Shown here in pieces: positions 55,719 through 63,966 of a stretch of DNA of 64,000 bases. Made by a program: the position numbers and the translations under genes. The stretch's first letter is position 1. The number at the start of each line of letters is the position of its first letter. The stretch comes from Bacteroidales bacterium (lineage in GTDB: Bacteria > Bacteroidota > Bacteroidia > Bacteroidales > F082), in the NCBI GenBank assembly GCA_017530365.1, contig JAFXMK010000010.1, positions 89,306-153,305 of the forward strand, written 5' to 3'. The notes beneath the pieces were generated by a model that worked only from the letters and a program-made list of their open reading frames with translations, did no database searches and was not told the DNA's origin.

Positions 55719-57071
55719 ATGAAAAAGATATTATTTGCGGCATTAGCTCTTATCGTTATGATGGTATCCTGTGTGAAGGATCCTCAATATCCTGGTGTTA
55801 CCATTTCCGACCTCTCCTATAATCCTACGGCTGTCCAGGACATGGATGAAGTTACTGTTACCGCTACCATCACCAGCTTCGATGCATTCACTGCCAAGTT
55901 GTTTTATGTAGCTGGTGATGCAAAAGAAGTTGAACTTCCCATGACGGCTAATTTAGCTGAGAAAGACGTTTATGCAGCTGTGATTCCTGGCCAACCTGAC
56001 GGCACTACCGTAAAGTTCTACGTTGTTGCAGAAGGCTCTTTGGTGACCACTTCCCCCTCAAAGGAATACACGGTGGGTGCTGTCGCTATCGACTATAGTG
56101 GGCTTCGTCTCAATGAGCTCAATGGTAACGACAAGTTCATCGAGATCTTCAATGCCGGTAATGATCCCGTTAACATGAAAGGTGTTTATATTGAGAAAGA
56201 CGGCGGACAAAACTGGGTCGGCAGCAGTGCCGTTACCGTAGAAGCCGGTGGCTACATCGTGCTCTGGGGCGAGGATAAAGTGCTCGATCATCTGGATATT
56301 GACACGGCTAACTATATCTTCCATAGCGGCCTTTCAGCCAAGAAGAATGTTCGCATTCAAATCTTTACCCCTGCTGGTGAAAGCATCGATGACTTCAACC
56401 TGACCAATATCGACTTGAACGGCGAAGCTTACGGCTATGAAGGCAACCAAGCTCCTGCATCCTACAGCCGCAATGCCGATGGCAACTGGTACTATGCCGA
56501 TGCTACTCCTGGTGCGGCCAATGTGGACGGCGAGAATATCGTCCTCGGTCTTGAAGGTGGTGTGACACCAGAACCTCCAACTCCAGAAGAACCTGACTAC
56601 ACCAACCTGATACTCAACGAGCTGAACGGCTCCAAGGGCAAGAAGTTCATTGAGATCTACAACAAGGGCGATCTCCCGCTTTCGATGGAAGGTATGTATA
56701 TCGAGAAAGACGACAAGGTGGATCCGATTTGGGTTGGTGATGCGACGAATGTCGTTCCGGCTCATGGCTATATAGTGCTTTACAGCGCGGATGTCGCAGC
56801 TGACCATCCTGAACTGGAGGGAACCAACTTGTTCTTCGGCAGCGGTTTGTCGTCGAAGAAGACGGTCCGCATAGAACTCTTCATGCCTGACCAGACTTCA
56901 AGAGATCTCTTTACGAGAGGCGACCCGTCGGTGGGTTGGAACTTGGACCTGACCACCGATGTCTCTCCCATGTCGTTTGCACGTACTCCCGACGGCGGTG
57001 ACTGGATGCTTGCTTTGGATACCCCAGGCGCAGCCAATCCGGATTCCGGCGAACCGATCCCTCAAGAATAA
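55719..57071 (+). CDS. Lipoprotein with two lamin-tail domains
   Basis: A 450-residue protein with a lipobox (MMVSCVKDP, Cys18). Residues about 22-120 are an Ig-like domain. Two lamin-tail (LTD) domains follow: LRLNELNGNDKFIEIFNAGN near residue 130 and LILNELNGSKGKKFIEIYNK near residue 298, each with a VYIEKDG or MYIEKDD element, separated by a proline-rich linker (TPEPPTPEEPDY). LTD domains bind surfaces or DNA in other proteins; here an outer-surface binding role is likely. It follows the porin by 36 bases. Confidence 0.82.
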   Translation: MKKILFAALALIVMMVSCVKDPQYPGVTISDLSYNPTAVQDMDEVTVTATITSFDAFTAKLFYVAGDAKEVELPMTANLAEKDVYAAVIPGQPDGTTVKFYVVAEGSLVTTSPSKEYTVGAVAIDYSGLRLNELNGNDKFIEIFNAGNDPVNMKGVYIEKDGGQNWVGSSAVTVEAGGYIVLWGEDKVLDHLDIDTANYIFHSGLSAKKNVRIQIFTPAGESIDDFNLTNIDLNGEAYGYEGNQAPASYSRNADGNWYYADATPGAANVDGENIVLGLEGGVTPEPPTPEEPDYTNLILNELNGSKGKKFIEIYNKGDLPLSMEGMYIEKDDKVDPIWVGDATNVVPAHGYIVLYSADVAADHPELEGTNLFFGSGLSSKKTVRIELFMPDQTSRDLFTRGDPSVGWNLDLTTDVSPMSFARTPDGGDWMLALDTPGAANPDSGEPIPQE

Positions 57072-57107
57072 TTGTCTTTAATACCAAACAAAATTCAACA
57101 TCTAACG

Positions 57108-57752
57108 ATGGCAAAAGAAGAAATGAAAATCGGCGAAGTTTCAAAGCCGAGATTTGAGTTCCGCTCCTTCGGACAGTGCTTCTGCGAGGCCCACAAACGC
57201 ATGGCCCGCCTCTCCGCACCTGTCCCCGAGAAGGTTTGGGAGCGCCTTAGCGACGAGATCTACATCATCTCCCGCAAGAACGACATCAACAACACCAAGA
57301 TACGCGACGGCAAGATGGATATCAAGACCTATGTCCAGACCGTTGAAGGCCTTGAGCAATGGAATCCCCTCATGAAAGGCGAGTTCCCCATCAGCCGCGA
57401 AGTGCTCGAGAAGGAAGTGTTCCCCGCTTTCATGGTCGAAATGCCTAAGCTTGATAAGGATACCTATACCTATGACGAATTCATCGCCATGGTAAAGGCC
57501 AATCCCGATCTGGCTGCTGTCCGCGTCCACAAACGCCGCTTCGGCTATATGGTCAACGACACCATCTGCGAGTTCGGCGAGGTGCTCATCAACGGCGCCA
57601 AGGTGGTGACCATCAACTCGGAATCCACCGAGATCGAAGACATCAAGAAGACCATAAAGGACGTTGGCCTCGAAGGTGTCGAGAATATCAACTATTTACA
57701 GGCTATCAAGCGCGTCATCGGCATGTCCGACAAACCGCTCGCAAACGAATAA
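57108..57752 (+). CDS. CYTH/tunnel-fold-like protein
   Basis: About 214 residues from ATG 57108; the open frame extends 12 codons upstream without conservation. NNTKIRDGKMDIKTYVQTVE, EQWNPLMKGEFPISREV, VRVHKRRFGYMVNDTICEFG and EDIKKTIKDVGLEGVENINY recall the strand order of triphosphate-tunnel proteins and unnamed relatives that stand beside CYTH or CHAD proteins. The match is by pattern only. It sits 5 bases before a clear CYTH gene, which supports a shared substrate. The first 40 residues are an extra helical part. Confidence 0.55.
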   Translation: MAKEEMKIGEVSKPRFEFRSFGQCFCEAHKRMARLSAPVPEKVWERLSDEIYIISRKNDINNTKIRDGKMDIKTYVQTVEGLEQWNPLMKGEFPISREVLEKEVFPAFMVEMPKLDKDTYTYDEFIAMVKANPDLAAVRVHKRRFGYMVNDTICEFGEVLINGAKVVTINSESTEIEDIKKTIKDVGLEGVENINYLQAIKRVIGMSDKPLANE

Positions 57753-57757
57753 GCACT

Positions 57758-58231
57758 ATGGCACAAGAAATCGAAAAGAAATTTTTGGTGAAGGGTGACT
57801 TCAAAGCCGAGGCTTTCAAGGCCACGCGCATCACCCAAGGCTACCTCTCCAGCGTGCCGGAACGCACCGTTCGTGTGAGAGTGAAAGGCGACAAGGGCTT
57901 CATTACCATCAAGGGCATCGGCAACGCCTCTGGCGCCGCCCGCTTTGAATGGGAAAAGGAAATCCCTGTCGAGGAAGTGCAAAGCCTGCTTGAGATCTGC
58001 GAACCTGGTGTGATCGACAAGACCCGCTATCTCGTCAAGAACACCGATGGTAAACACACTTGGGAAGTGGATGAGTTCTATGGCGACAACGACGGCCTTA
58101 TCGTCGCTGAAGTCGAACTCGCCAATGAGAATGAACCCTTCGACAAGCCCGCTTGGCTCGGCGAAGAGGTCACTGGCGACCCCAAGTACTTCAACTCCAT
58201 GTTGATGAAGAATCCTTATAGGAACTGGTAA
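57758..58231 (+). CDS. CYTH-domain protein (triphosphate tunnel metalloenzyme)
   Basis: A 157-residue protein starting MAQEIEKKFLVKG, the ExExK signature of the CYTH fold. TVRVRVKGDKGFITIKG, ARFEWEKEIPVEE, KTRYLVKN and WEVDEFYGDNDGLIVAEVEL supply the alternating basic and acidic tunnel residues. Bacterial members are mostly inorganic triphosphatases; adenylate cyclase activity is rare. It lies behind the CYTH-like gene and is closed by a hairpin terminator. Confidence 0.9.
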   Translation: MAQEIEKKFLVKGDFKAEAFKATRITQGYLSSVPERTVRVRVKGDKGFITIKGIGNASGAARFEWEKEIPVEEVQSLLEICEPGVIDKTRYLVKNTDGKHTWEVDEFYGDNDGLIVAEVELANENEPFDKPAWLGEEVTGDPKYFNSMLMKNPYRNW

Positions 58232-58238
58232 TCTTAAT

Positions 58239-58266
58239 AATGGTGGGGCGAAAGCCCCACCATTTT
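58239..58266 (+). terminator. Hairpin terminator after the CYTH gene
   Basis: TGGTGGGGC and GCCCCACCA form nine perfect pairs with a GAAA tetraloop, extended by A-T pairs and followed by TTTTAA. It lies between the CYTH gene and the SLC13 gene. Confidence 0.7.
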
Positions 58267-58276
58267 AACTAATACT

Positions 58277-59860
58277 ATGGCTTTCGATCCTCTGGATATG
58301 AACAACTACAAGGTGGAAAAACTGCCCAAGATGCAGAAATCCTCCTTCGAGAAGTGGATGGCCCGCCTTGGCGGCCCTCTCGCTCTCATCGCTTTTGTCT
58401 TACTCTATTGGTTTGTCCCGATCGGGTTTATCGACAACCTCAACCCCGATCTGCTGACAGCCAAGGCACTGAAACGCGCCAACGAAATCGGCATGGACGC
58501 ATTCATCCGTTCCAACTACGCCATGTTCGCCATCTTTGTCGCAAGTCTCATCTTATGGATGACGGAGGCCATCCCCAATTATCTCACTTCACTGTTGCTG
58601 ATCCTCGGCACGGTGCTCTGCAACGTCACCACGCAGAAAGAAGCGCTGGCACAGTTGGGACATCCGGTCATGTGGCTGAACATCCTTTCGTTCGTGTTGG
58701 CCAGCATGTTGGTCAAGACACAGTTCGCCAAACGATTGGCGCTGGCTTTTGTGATCAAGTTCGGTAAGAAGGCGAAAGGAGTGCTTTGGAGTTTCCTGAT
58801 CATCAACCTTGTGTTGTCGGCCTTCATCTCCGCCACTACGGTGAAAGCCACCATCATGCTCCCCATCTTCATGACGGTGTGTGCTATCTATGGAGCATCT
58901 GGCGACAACCGTAACAACTTCGGACGAAACCTCGTCATCCAAAACCTTTTCCAAGTGAATGTCGGTGCCAATGCATTTTATACTGGCAGTGGCGCTCACT
59001 TGTTGGCAATTTCACTGATTGCCGGTTTCATCGGTAGTTGTGATTTCGGTTACGCTGACTGGCTTATAGCAGTCGGCCCGATGAGTGTCATCATTCTGGT
59101 GGTAGGCCTGCTGCTGGGTATGTACCTCTTCTTCCCGATGAAAAAAGAAGAGCAGCATCCTCAGATCGAAGGTGGTCTGGACAGACTGAAAAAAGAACTC
59201 GATGCCATGGGCAAGATGAAGGCGGAGGAATACAAAGCCGTCGGCATCTTTGTGCTGGTGCTCTTCCTGTGGGTCACCAAAGGCACCTTCCATAACATCG
59301 ACGAGACCATCGTCGCGCTTTTGGGTGCCATCATCGCCCTGATCCCTGGCATTGGGGTGGTGAAATGGAACGATGTGGATATTCCCTGGCACTTGATGCT
59401 GTTCTCGGCTGGTGCCTATACCCTAGGCTCAGGTCTTAATGCCACCGACCTGCCGAATACCATGGTCAACGCGGGCTTTGACAGCCTCGGCATTACCTCA
59501 AACACCCCCTTCTGGGTGCTGTACGTCATCCTTACTTTCTTGATGATGTACTCTGGACTGGTGTTCCAAAGCAAAACAATCCGTACCATGGTGTTCGTCC
59601 CCATCGCTCTCGGCGTGGAGTCTCGTTTCGGCTTCCCTGCAATGAGCCTTGCCCTCCCGGTGTCCATGCTGATCGAGCACTGCTATGTGTTGCCTTTCAA
59701 CAGCAAACCCGCCGCATTGCTCTACAATACCAATATGTACAGCCAAACGGATGCCTTTAAATATGGTATTACCATGATGACCTTCTCTTGGATTTTGATC
59801 CTGGTTTGGGGCGAAACTGTGCTTAAATGGCTGGGCATTACGCCTGGACTGTTCTTCTAA
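58277..59860 (+). CDS. SLC13/DASS-family anion transporter
   Basis: A 527-residue membrane protein with about 12-14 helices in the two-repeat layout of divalent anion:Na+ symporters. FVASLILWMTEAIPNYLTSL, FISATTVKATIMLPIFMTVC and VPIALGVESRFGFPAMSLAL carry the clamshell signatures. Substrates in the family are dicarboxylates, sulfate or phosphate; it cannot be told here which. It has no clear promoter besides the region after the hairpin, so read-through from the CYTH gene is possible. The next gene starts 12 bases later. Confidence 0.82.
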   Translation: MAFDPLDMNNYKVEKLPKMQKSSFEKWMARLGGPLALIAFVLLYWFVPIGFIDNLNPDLLTAKALKRANEIGMDAFIRSNYAMFAIFVASLILWMTEAIPNYLTSLLLILGTVLCNVTTQKEALAQLGHPVMWLNILSFVLASMLVKTQFAKRLALAFVIKFGKKAKGVLWSFLIINLVLSAFISATTVKATIMLPIFMTVCAIYGASGDNRNNFGRNLVIQNLFQVNVGANAFYTGSGAHLLAISLIAGFIGSCDFGYADWLIAVGPMSVIILVVGLLLGMYLFFPMKKEEQHPQIEGGLDRLKKELDAMGKMKAEEYKAVGIFVLVLFLWVTKGTFHNIDETIVALLGAIIALIPGIGVVKWNDVDIPWHLMLFSAGAYTLGSGLNATDLPNTMVNAGFDSLGITSNTPFWVLYVILTFLMMYSGLVFQSKTIRTMVFVPIALGVESRFGFPAMSLALPVSMLIEHCYVLPFNSKPAALLYNTNMYSQTDAFKYGITMMTFSWILILVWGETVLKWLGITPGLFF

Positions 59861-59871
59861 TATCGAATGAA

Positions 59872-61323
59872 ATGATTGATATTCAGACAAAAATACACGA
59901 CAAATTTGCCATTGAGTTCAAGGTGGGATTCAGCGGCAGGGAAGACGTCAAGGATGAGCATTTTGATGTCAATACCTGGATTTTTATCCCTAATGGCCTG
60001 GATATCAATAAAAACACCTATAGCAAGGACCGCTTCTATACCGACATGAAGTCGAATGTCCGACTCATCACGCCTTCCTTTACTTTGAAAGACATGGTAG
60101 GGGAGCAGTCGGTTCCGTTCAGGAACTTGAAAAAGGCCGTGACCGACGTAGTGGCCTCCGACACTCCGGAGCATCGCAGTGAGTTCGAGTTCCAGCTCAA
60201 GCTGTTCGGCTCCATCTTCAAGAGCTCGATCCGTGATGCGGCAACTGCCATCAGTAAGAACCTGTCCGATGCCTCTACCTTGGAGAATTGCACATCCTTT
60301 GCTGCTGAACTGCGACGGGTGTTGACGGACTTCAGAAGCCTTAAGGACCAGATGAATGGCCTTTCACAAGAGTTGCTTTCAAAATATGCCTTCGCCGATG
60401 AATACATGAGCCATCAGGTGGAAATAAGGTCCTTGCGTATCATTAGGGCGATAGACCAGCGAAAAGACTTGAACCTCGACTTGGCCAGAAAGGAGTTGGA
60501 ACAGCTCTTTGTGGAGGAAGAGACGTACAAAATCAAGCAAGGTTACAGTCATGCTGTCATCGATGACGAGAAAAACAACCGTCAGCTGGTGTATCGACAC
60601 AGCTTATTGAAAAAATATATCGAGAGCGCCTTGTTCCTTAAGGTGAATACTACTCAGGACGGGAAGGCTGTCAAGCAGATCTCTTTCAGCTTAGCTGCTG
60701 GATTGGCGATGATGGTCTCCATGTTGGTGACCTTGCCGTTCCAGAAATACCTGGGCAACTATCCCTATTTGATCTTCATCATCCTTATCTTGATTTACAT
60801 GCTGAAGGACCGCATCAAGGAGCTTACCCGTTGGTTGTTCGCCTATCAGCTGAAGGACAAGTATTACGATAACAAGACCGTGGTGAACATCAAGGACAAA
60901 AAGGTGGGATGGATCAAAGAGGGCATGGACTTTATCACGGACGACAAAGTGCCTGCCGAAGTGATGACGCTACGTGGGCGCTCCACGCTGGAATCCGACA
61001 ATGCCTTCCTAGAGGAAAAGATCATCTTGTACCGCAAGAAGGTGGAAGTTGACCAGGACTTGCTGAAAAACCATTACAATTATGATTTCAAGGGTATCAA
61101 CGATATCATGCGTTACCATATCAACTTCCTGACCAAGAAGATGGACAACCCCGAGTCGCTGGTACATTGCCTTGACGAGGAGCACCGCGTTCATTCCCTG
61201 AAGGCCGATCGGGTTTATACCCTGTTCTTTGTCCTGCAGTTTAAGTGGGCGGAGCAAGTTGAATACAAGTCGTTCCGCGTGGTGGTCAATCGCAATGGCA
61301 TTCTCGAAATCAACCCAAGATAA
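59872..61323 (+). CDS. Unknown two-helix membrane protein with large soluble domains
   Basis: About 483 residues from ATG 59872. Residues 1-260 are soluble, with DVNTWIFIPNGLDINKNTYS near the N-terminus and a helical region with RVLTDFRSLKDQMNGLSQEL. Two adjacent membrane helices lie at about 271-291 and 297-312, followed by a 170-residue soluble tail ending in FKWAEQVEYKSFRVVVNRNG. Both soluble parts would lie on the same side, probably the cytoplasm. I do not recognise the family and see no catalytic motif. It is between SLC13 and YitT genes in one unit. Confidence 0.6.
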   Translation: MIDIQTKIHDKFAIEFKVGFSGREDVKDEHFDVNTWIFIPNGLDINKNTYSKDRFYTDMKSNVRLITPSFTLKDMVGEQSVPFRNLKKAVTDVVASDTPEHRSEFEFQLKLFGSIFKSSIRDAATAISKNLSDASTLENCTSFAAELRRVLTDFRSLKDQMNGLSQELLSKYAFADEYMSHQVEIRSLRIIRAIDQRKDLNLDLARKELEQLFVEEETYKIKQGYSHAVIDDEKNNRQLVYRHSLLKKYIESALFLKVNTTQDGKAVKQISFSLAAGLAMMVSMLVTLPFQKYLGNYPYLIFIILILIYMLKDRIKELTRWLFAYQLKDKYYDNKTVVNIKDKKVGWIKEGMDFITDDKVPAEVMTLRGRSTLESDNAFLEEKIILYRKKVEVDQDLLKNHYNYDFKGINDIMRYHINFLTKKMDNPESLVHCLDEEHRVHSLKADRVYTLFFVLQFKWAEQVEYKSFRVVVNRNGILEINPR

Positions 61324-61325
61324 CT

Positions 61326-62222
61326 ATGAAGACTGACAAAACTACCATTCTTGCCGAGATCCGGCGCTACGTCATCATCACCTTGGCTTTGTTGATGATG
61401 GCTTTCGGCTGGACGGGCTTTTTGATTCCCCACCATGTGCTGGGTGGCGGCGTGAGCGGTATCGCCACCCTGATCTTTTATGCCACGGGCATCTCCACGG
61501 GTATCTCCGTGTTTGTGATCAACGGCATCCTGGTGCTGATTTCACTCAAGGTGCTGGGACCTTCTTTCGGCATCAAAACGGTGTATTCCATCATCATGGC
61601 GTCGGTGTTTTTCTCGATCTTGCAGCATTACATCACCGATCCGATATTGGCTGGAGAAATGGCGCCGCTGGTGGATGACAAGTTCCTCTCTTCGCTGATC
61701 GGTGGCGCTTTGGCAGGTACAGCCATCGGCATCGCCTTTACCCAGGGCGGTAGTACCGGCGGCACCGACATCGTGGCGATGATGGTGTGCAAATACCGCA
61801 ACATCTCGCAGGGCAAGGTGATCCTCTTCCTCGACGTGATCATCATCGCCTGTTCCTACTTTGTGGTGGAGTCAGACAAGATCCAAACCATCATCTATGG
61901 CTTCGTGGTGATGGGCGTGTGCAGCTACTGCATCGACCTGGTGCTAACAGGTAATAAGCAGACGGTACAGGCTTTCATTTTCACCTCGGAACCGGCGAAA
62001 GTGGCTGAACGTATCGGTAATGAGATGCACCGCGGTGTTACCTTGATTAAGGGCACTGGCTGGTACACCAAGCGCGAAGGCGACATTCTGATGGTGGTCA
62101 CCCACAAACGGGAATCGCAGCAGATCCTCCGCATTGTGAAGGAGGAAGACCCCAAGGCCTTCATGACGATGAACACCGTGATGGGAGCATACGGAAAAGG
62201 ATTTGAGGTTATTAAAAGCTGA
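61326..62222 (+). CDS. YitT-family membrane protein with DUF2179 domain
   Basis: A 298-residue protein. Residues 1-205 are the YitT/DUF161 membrane part with five or six helices (GWTGFLIPHHVLGGGVSGIA, TQGGSTGGTDIVAMMVCKYR). Residues about 215-295 are the cytoplasmic DUF2179 domain (AERIGNEMHRGVTLIKGTGW, ending KGFEVIKS). The family is widespread and of unknown function; the GG(S/T)GGTD motif suggests transport. The ATG is two bases after the previous stop; its TGA is the first unit of a heptamer array. Confidence 0.9.
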   Translation: MKTDKTTILAEIRRYVIITLALLMMAFGWTGFLIPHHVLGGGVSGIATLIFYATGISTGISVFVINGILVLISLKVLGPSFGIKTVYSIIMASVFFSILQHYITDPILAGEMAPLVDDKFLSSLIGGALAGTAIGIAFTQGGSTGGTDIVAMMVCKYRNISQGKVILFLDVIIIACSYFVVESDKIQTIIYGFVVMGVCSYCIDLVLTGNKQTVQAFIFTSEPAKVAERIGNEMHRGVTLIKGTGWYTKREGDILMVVTHKRESQQILRIVKEEDPKAFMTMNTVMGAYGKGFEVIKS

Positions 62223-62240
62223 AAGTTGAAAGTTGAAAAC
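62220..62240 (+). repeat. Heptamer array, unit TGAAAGT
   Basis: TGAAAGT, TGAAAGT and TGAAAAC. The first TGA is the stop codon of the YitT gene. Confidence 0.7.
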
Positions 62241-62258
62241 AAATTATAATTATTAGAA

Positions 62259-63224
62259 ATGAAACGTATTGCATTATTGTCATTAGGCGTGCTGTTGTTG
62301 GCGACAGCTTGCAACAACCCTTCAACAAACGGAAAACCTGAAAATGCTCAGTCCGAGCCACAACCCGCGACCGTGACGGAAATTGTTCCGGTACGGGCAA
62401 TGGATTATTATCTCTGGAATGACGAGAAACCTGCTATCAAGGGTGAGATCAAAGATGGATCGGTGTGGCTGACCTTCGACAAGGAGCAGATCATGCCTGT
62501 GACGGTAGTCGATGAAGATGTTTATCGGCTTCCCGACTGGCCCGTTGAGGTCGAAGGACTCCTGGCTGAACCGCAAAGCATCATGATCAGCGATATCGGT
62601 CAGGATTTCAATCCCATCCTTTGTGTGCTGTTGCCTGAAGGCAAGGTCCAGGTTTTGAGTCTTTGGAATAGTGTTGAAACTGGAGACCTTACGGCAAATC
62701 AGATTCCTATGGAAGGGATGATTGGTTTTGAAGCAGGTCCTGGCGGCGAATATGAAACCGAAGATGGCGAGATCGGCTTCGATTATGTAACCATTTATGC
62801 CTTTGACGCACAGGGTGTCAAAGAGGAAATCCCGATGTATCTGCTGGACCATAATCTCGAATACAGCGAGAAATATGATGAGCTGGTGTTTCGCTTGTAC
62901 CTTACCGAGGATTGGAAAATGTCGTATGTAGTGGAAAACTTAGTGGACAATAAGATTGAAGAGGAACGTGGCCGTTTCTGGGAAATTGAATCCGACTGGG
63001 ATAACATGGTTTTCCGCTTCGGTTATGAATTGACGGAAGCCTTTGTGTATTCGATGGATGGCGTCAAAGGGAATGAGGAGATCTGCAAGGGTATTTTTGA
63101 AGTCCGCAAGAATGATGGCGAATGGGAGGCCACTTATGTCACTCCAATCGAAGGAATCGATTTCTGCCAAAAGGGGATGAACAATCCCGTGAGATTTGAG
63201 CAGGGTTCTGCATACGGGGGATAA
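62259..63224 (+). CDS. Lipoprotein of unknown function
   Basis: A 321-residue protein with a lipobox (LLLATACNNPS, Cys18) and a proline and glutamate rich linker before residue 50. The mature part is acidic and strand-rich (YYLWNDEKPAIKGEIKDGSV, MSYVVENLVDNKIEEERGRF). I recognise no family. Its position between the YitT and cyclo-ligase genes with repeat spacers on both sides suggests one transcription unit. Confidence 0.62.
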   Translation: MKRIALLSLGVLLLATACNNPSTNGKPENAQSEPQPATVTEIVPVRAMDYYLWNDEKPAIKGEIKDGSVWLTFDKEQIMPVTVVDEDVYRLPDWPVEVEGLLAEPQSIMISDIGQDFNPILCVLLPEGKVQVLSLWNSVETGDLTANQIPMEGMIGFEAGPGGEYETEDGEIGFDYVTIYAFDAQGVKEEIPMYLLDHNLEYSEKYDELVFRLYLTEDWKMSYVVENLVDNKIEEERGRFWEIESDWDNMVFRFGYELTEAFVYSMDGVKGNEEICKGIFEVRKNDGEWEATYVTPIEGIDFCQKGMNNPVRFEQGSAYGG

Positions 63225-63230
63225 AATAGA

Positions 63231-63265
63231 TGAGAGGTTAGAGGTTAAAGGTTAGAGGTGAGAGA
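63231..63265 (+). repeat. Heptamer array, unit TTAGAGG
   Basis: TGAGAGG, TTAGAGG, TTAAAGG, TTAGAGG, TGAGAGA, the last unit ending in the A of the next ATG. It fills the lipoprotein to cyclo-ligase spacer. Confidence 0.85.
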
Positions 63266-63792
63266 TGGATAAAAAAGAGTTAAGAGCGCAGATCAGAGCG
63301 CTGAAGAAGCAACACACCAAGGAGCAGCTGATGGAGCAATCCGAGCTGATTCTTGCCAAATTGGAGCAACATCCCGACTTCATCAAGGCAGAGCGTGTGA
63401 TGCTTTATAGCGCGCTTCCCGACGAGGTGCAGACCCAGATGTTCTTGGAGAAATGGCACCTGAAGAAAACCATCATCCTGCCCACTGTGGTCGGCGATGA
63501 CATCGTTCCAGTGGAATATGGCAAGGACACCAATTTCGCTGTGGGCGATTTCAATATTCTGGAGCCTCAAAACGATCCCTACACGGGAGATTTCGACTTG
63601 ATTGTTGTTCCAGGGGTGGCTTTTGACCGCCAAGGCAACCGCATCGGACGGGGGAAAGGATATTACGATCGTTTCCTTTGCCAGCATCTCGACGTGAAAC
63701 GCATCGGCATCTGTTTCGATTTCCAGCTAGTCGATGAAGTCCCCACAGAACCGTTGGATATCCGCATGGACGAGGTCCTAACTGTTAACTGA
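63265..63792 (+). CDS. 5-formyltetrahydrofolate cyclo-ligase
   Basis: A 175-residue ATP-dependent enzyme that converts 5-formyl-THF to 5,10-methenyl-THF. KKELRAQIRALKKQHTKEQL at the start, VMLYSALPDEVQTQMFLEKW in the middle, and the C-terminal FDLIVVPGVAFDRQGNRIGR, then GKGYYDRFL, are the family signature with the ATP-binding GKGYYDR. The last residues and the TGA come from a heptamer repeat. Length is normal. Confidence 0.93.
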   Translation: MDKKELRAQIRALKKQHTKEQLMEQSELILAKLEQHPDFIKAERVMLYSALPDEVQTQMFLEKWHLKKTIILPTVVGDDIVPVEYGKDTNFAVGDFNILEPQNDPYTGDFDLIVVPGVAFDRQGNRIGRGKGYYDRFLCQHLDVKRIGICFDFQLVDEVPTEPLDIRMDEVLTVN

Positions 63793-63814
63793 CAACTGCT
63801 AACTGTCAACTAAA
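63780..63814 (+). repeat. Heptamer array, unit AACTGNC
   Basis: AACTGTT, AACTGAC, AACTGCT, AACTGTC and AACTAAA. It encodes the last residues and the stop of the cyclo-ligase gene and runs into the terminator stem. Confidence 0.83.
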
Positions 63815-63842
63815 AAAGGAGGTGTTCAGCACCTCCTTTTTT
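63812..63842 (+). terminator. Intrinsic terminator after the cyclo-ligase gene
   Basis: AAAAAAGGAGGTG and CACCTCCTTTTTT form thirteen perfect pairs around a 5-base loop. It is A-rich before and T-rich after, so it can also terminate the opposing tRNA transcript. Confidence 0.9.
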
Positions 63843-63844
63843 AG

Positions 63845-63929
63845 TACCCGAGGCCGGGATCGAACCGGCACGCCTTTAAAGGGCAAGGGATTTTAAGTCC
63901 CTCGTGTCTACCAATTCCACCACTCAGGC
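63845..63929 (-). tRNA. tRNA-Leu (TAA anticodon)
   Basis: An 85-base class II tRNA with a long variable arm. The acceptor stem GCCTGAG pairs with CTCGGGT (two wobbles), the D-arm includes TGGTGGAATTGGTAGACAC, the anticodon loop is CTTAAAA with anticodon TAA, and the T-arm is CCGGTTCGATCCCGG. The 3' CCA is not encoded. Confidence 0.93.
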
Positions 63930-63934
63930 ACTTA

Positions 63935-63961
63935 CACAAAAAATCCCGATTTCACTCGGGA
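63935..63961 (-). terminator. Hairpin between the two tRNA genes
   Basis: TCCCGA and TCGGGA (six pairs, 6-base loop), with a run of T on the minus strand. It ends the tRNA-Gly transcript before tRNA-Leu or marks a processing site. Confidence 0.65.
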
Positions 63962-63966
63962 CCTTG

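Noticed and set aside
15794-63814. Heptamer arrays as possible CRISPR or VNTR phase-switch elements
   Set aside because: Units are far too short and there are no spacers for CRISPR. Most arrays lie after stop codons, where copy-number change would not switch a gene on or off; only the ksgA case could do so.
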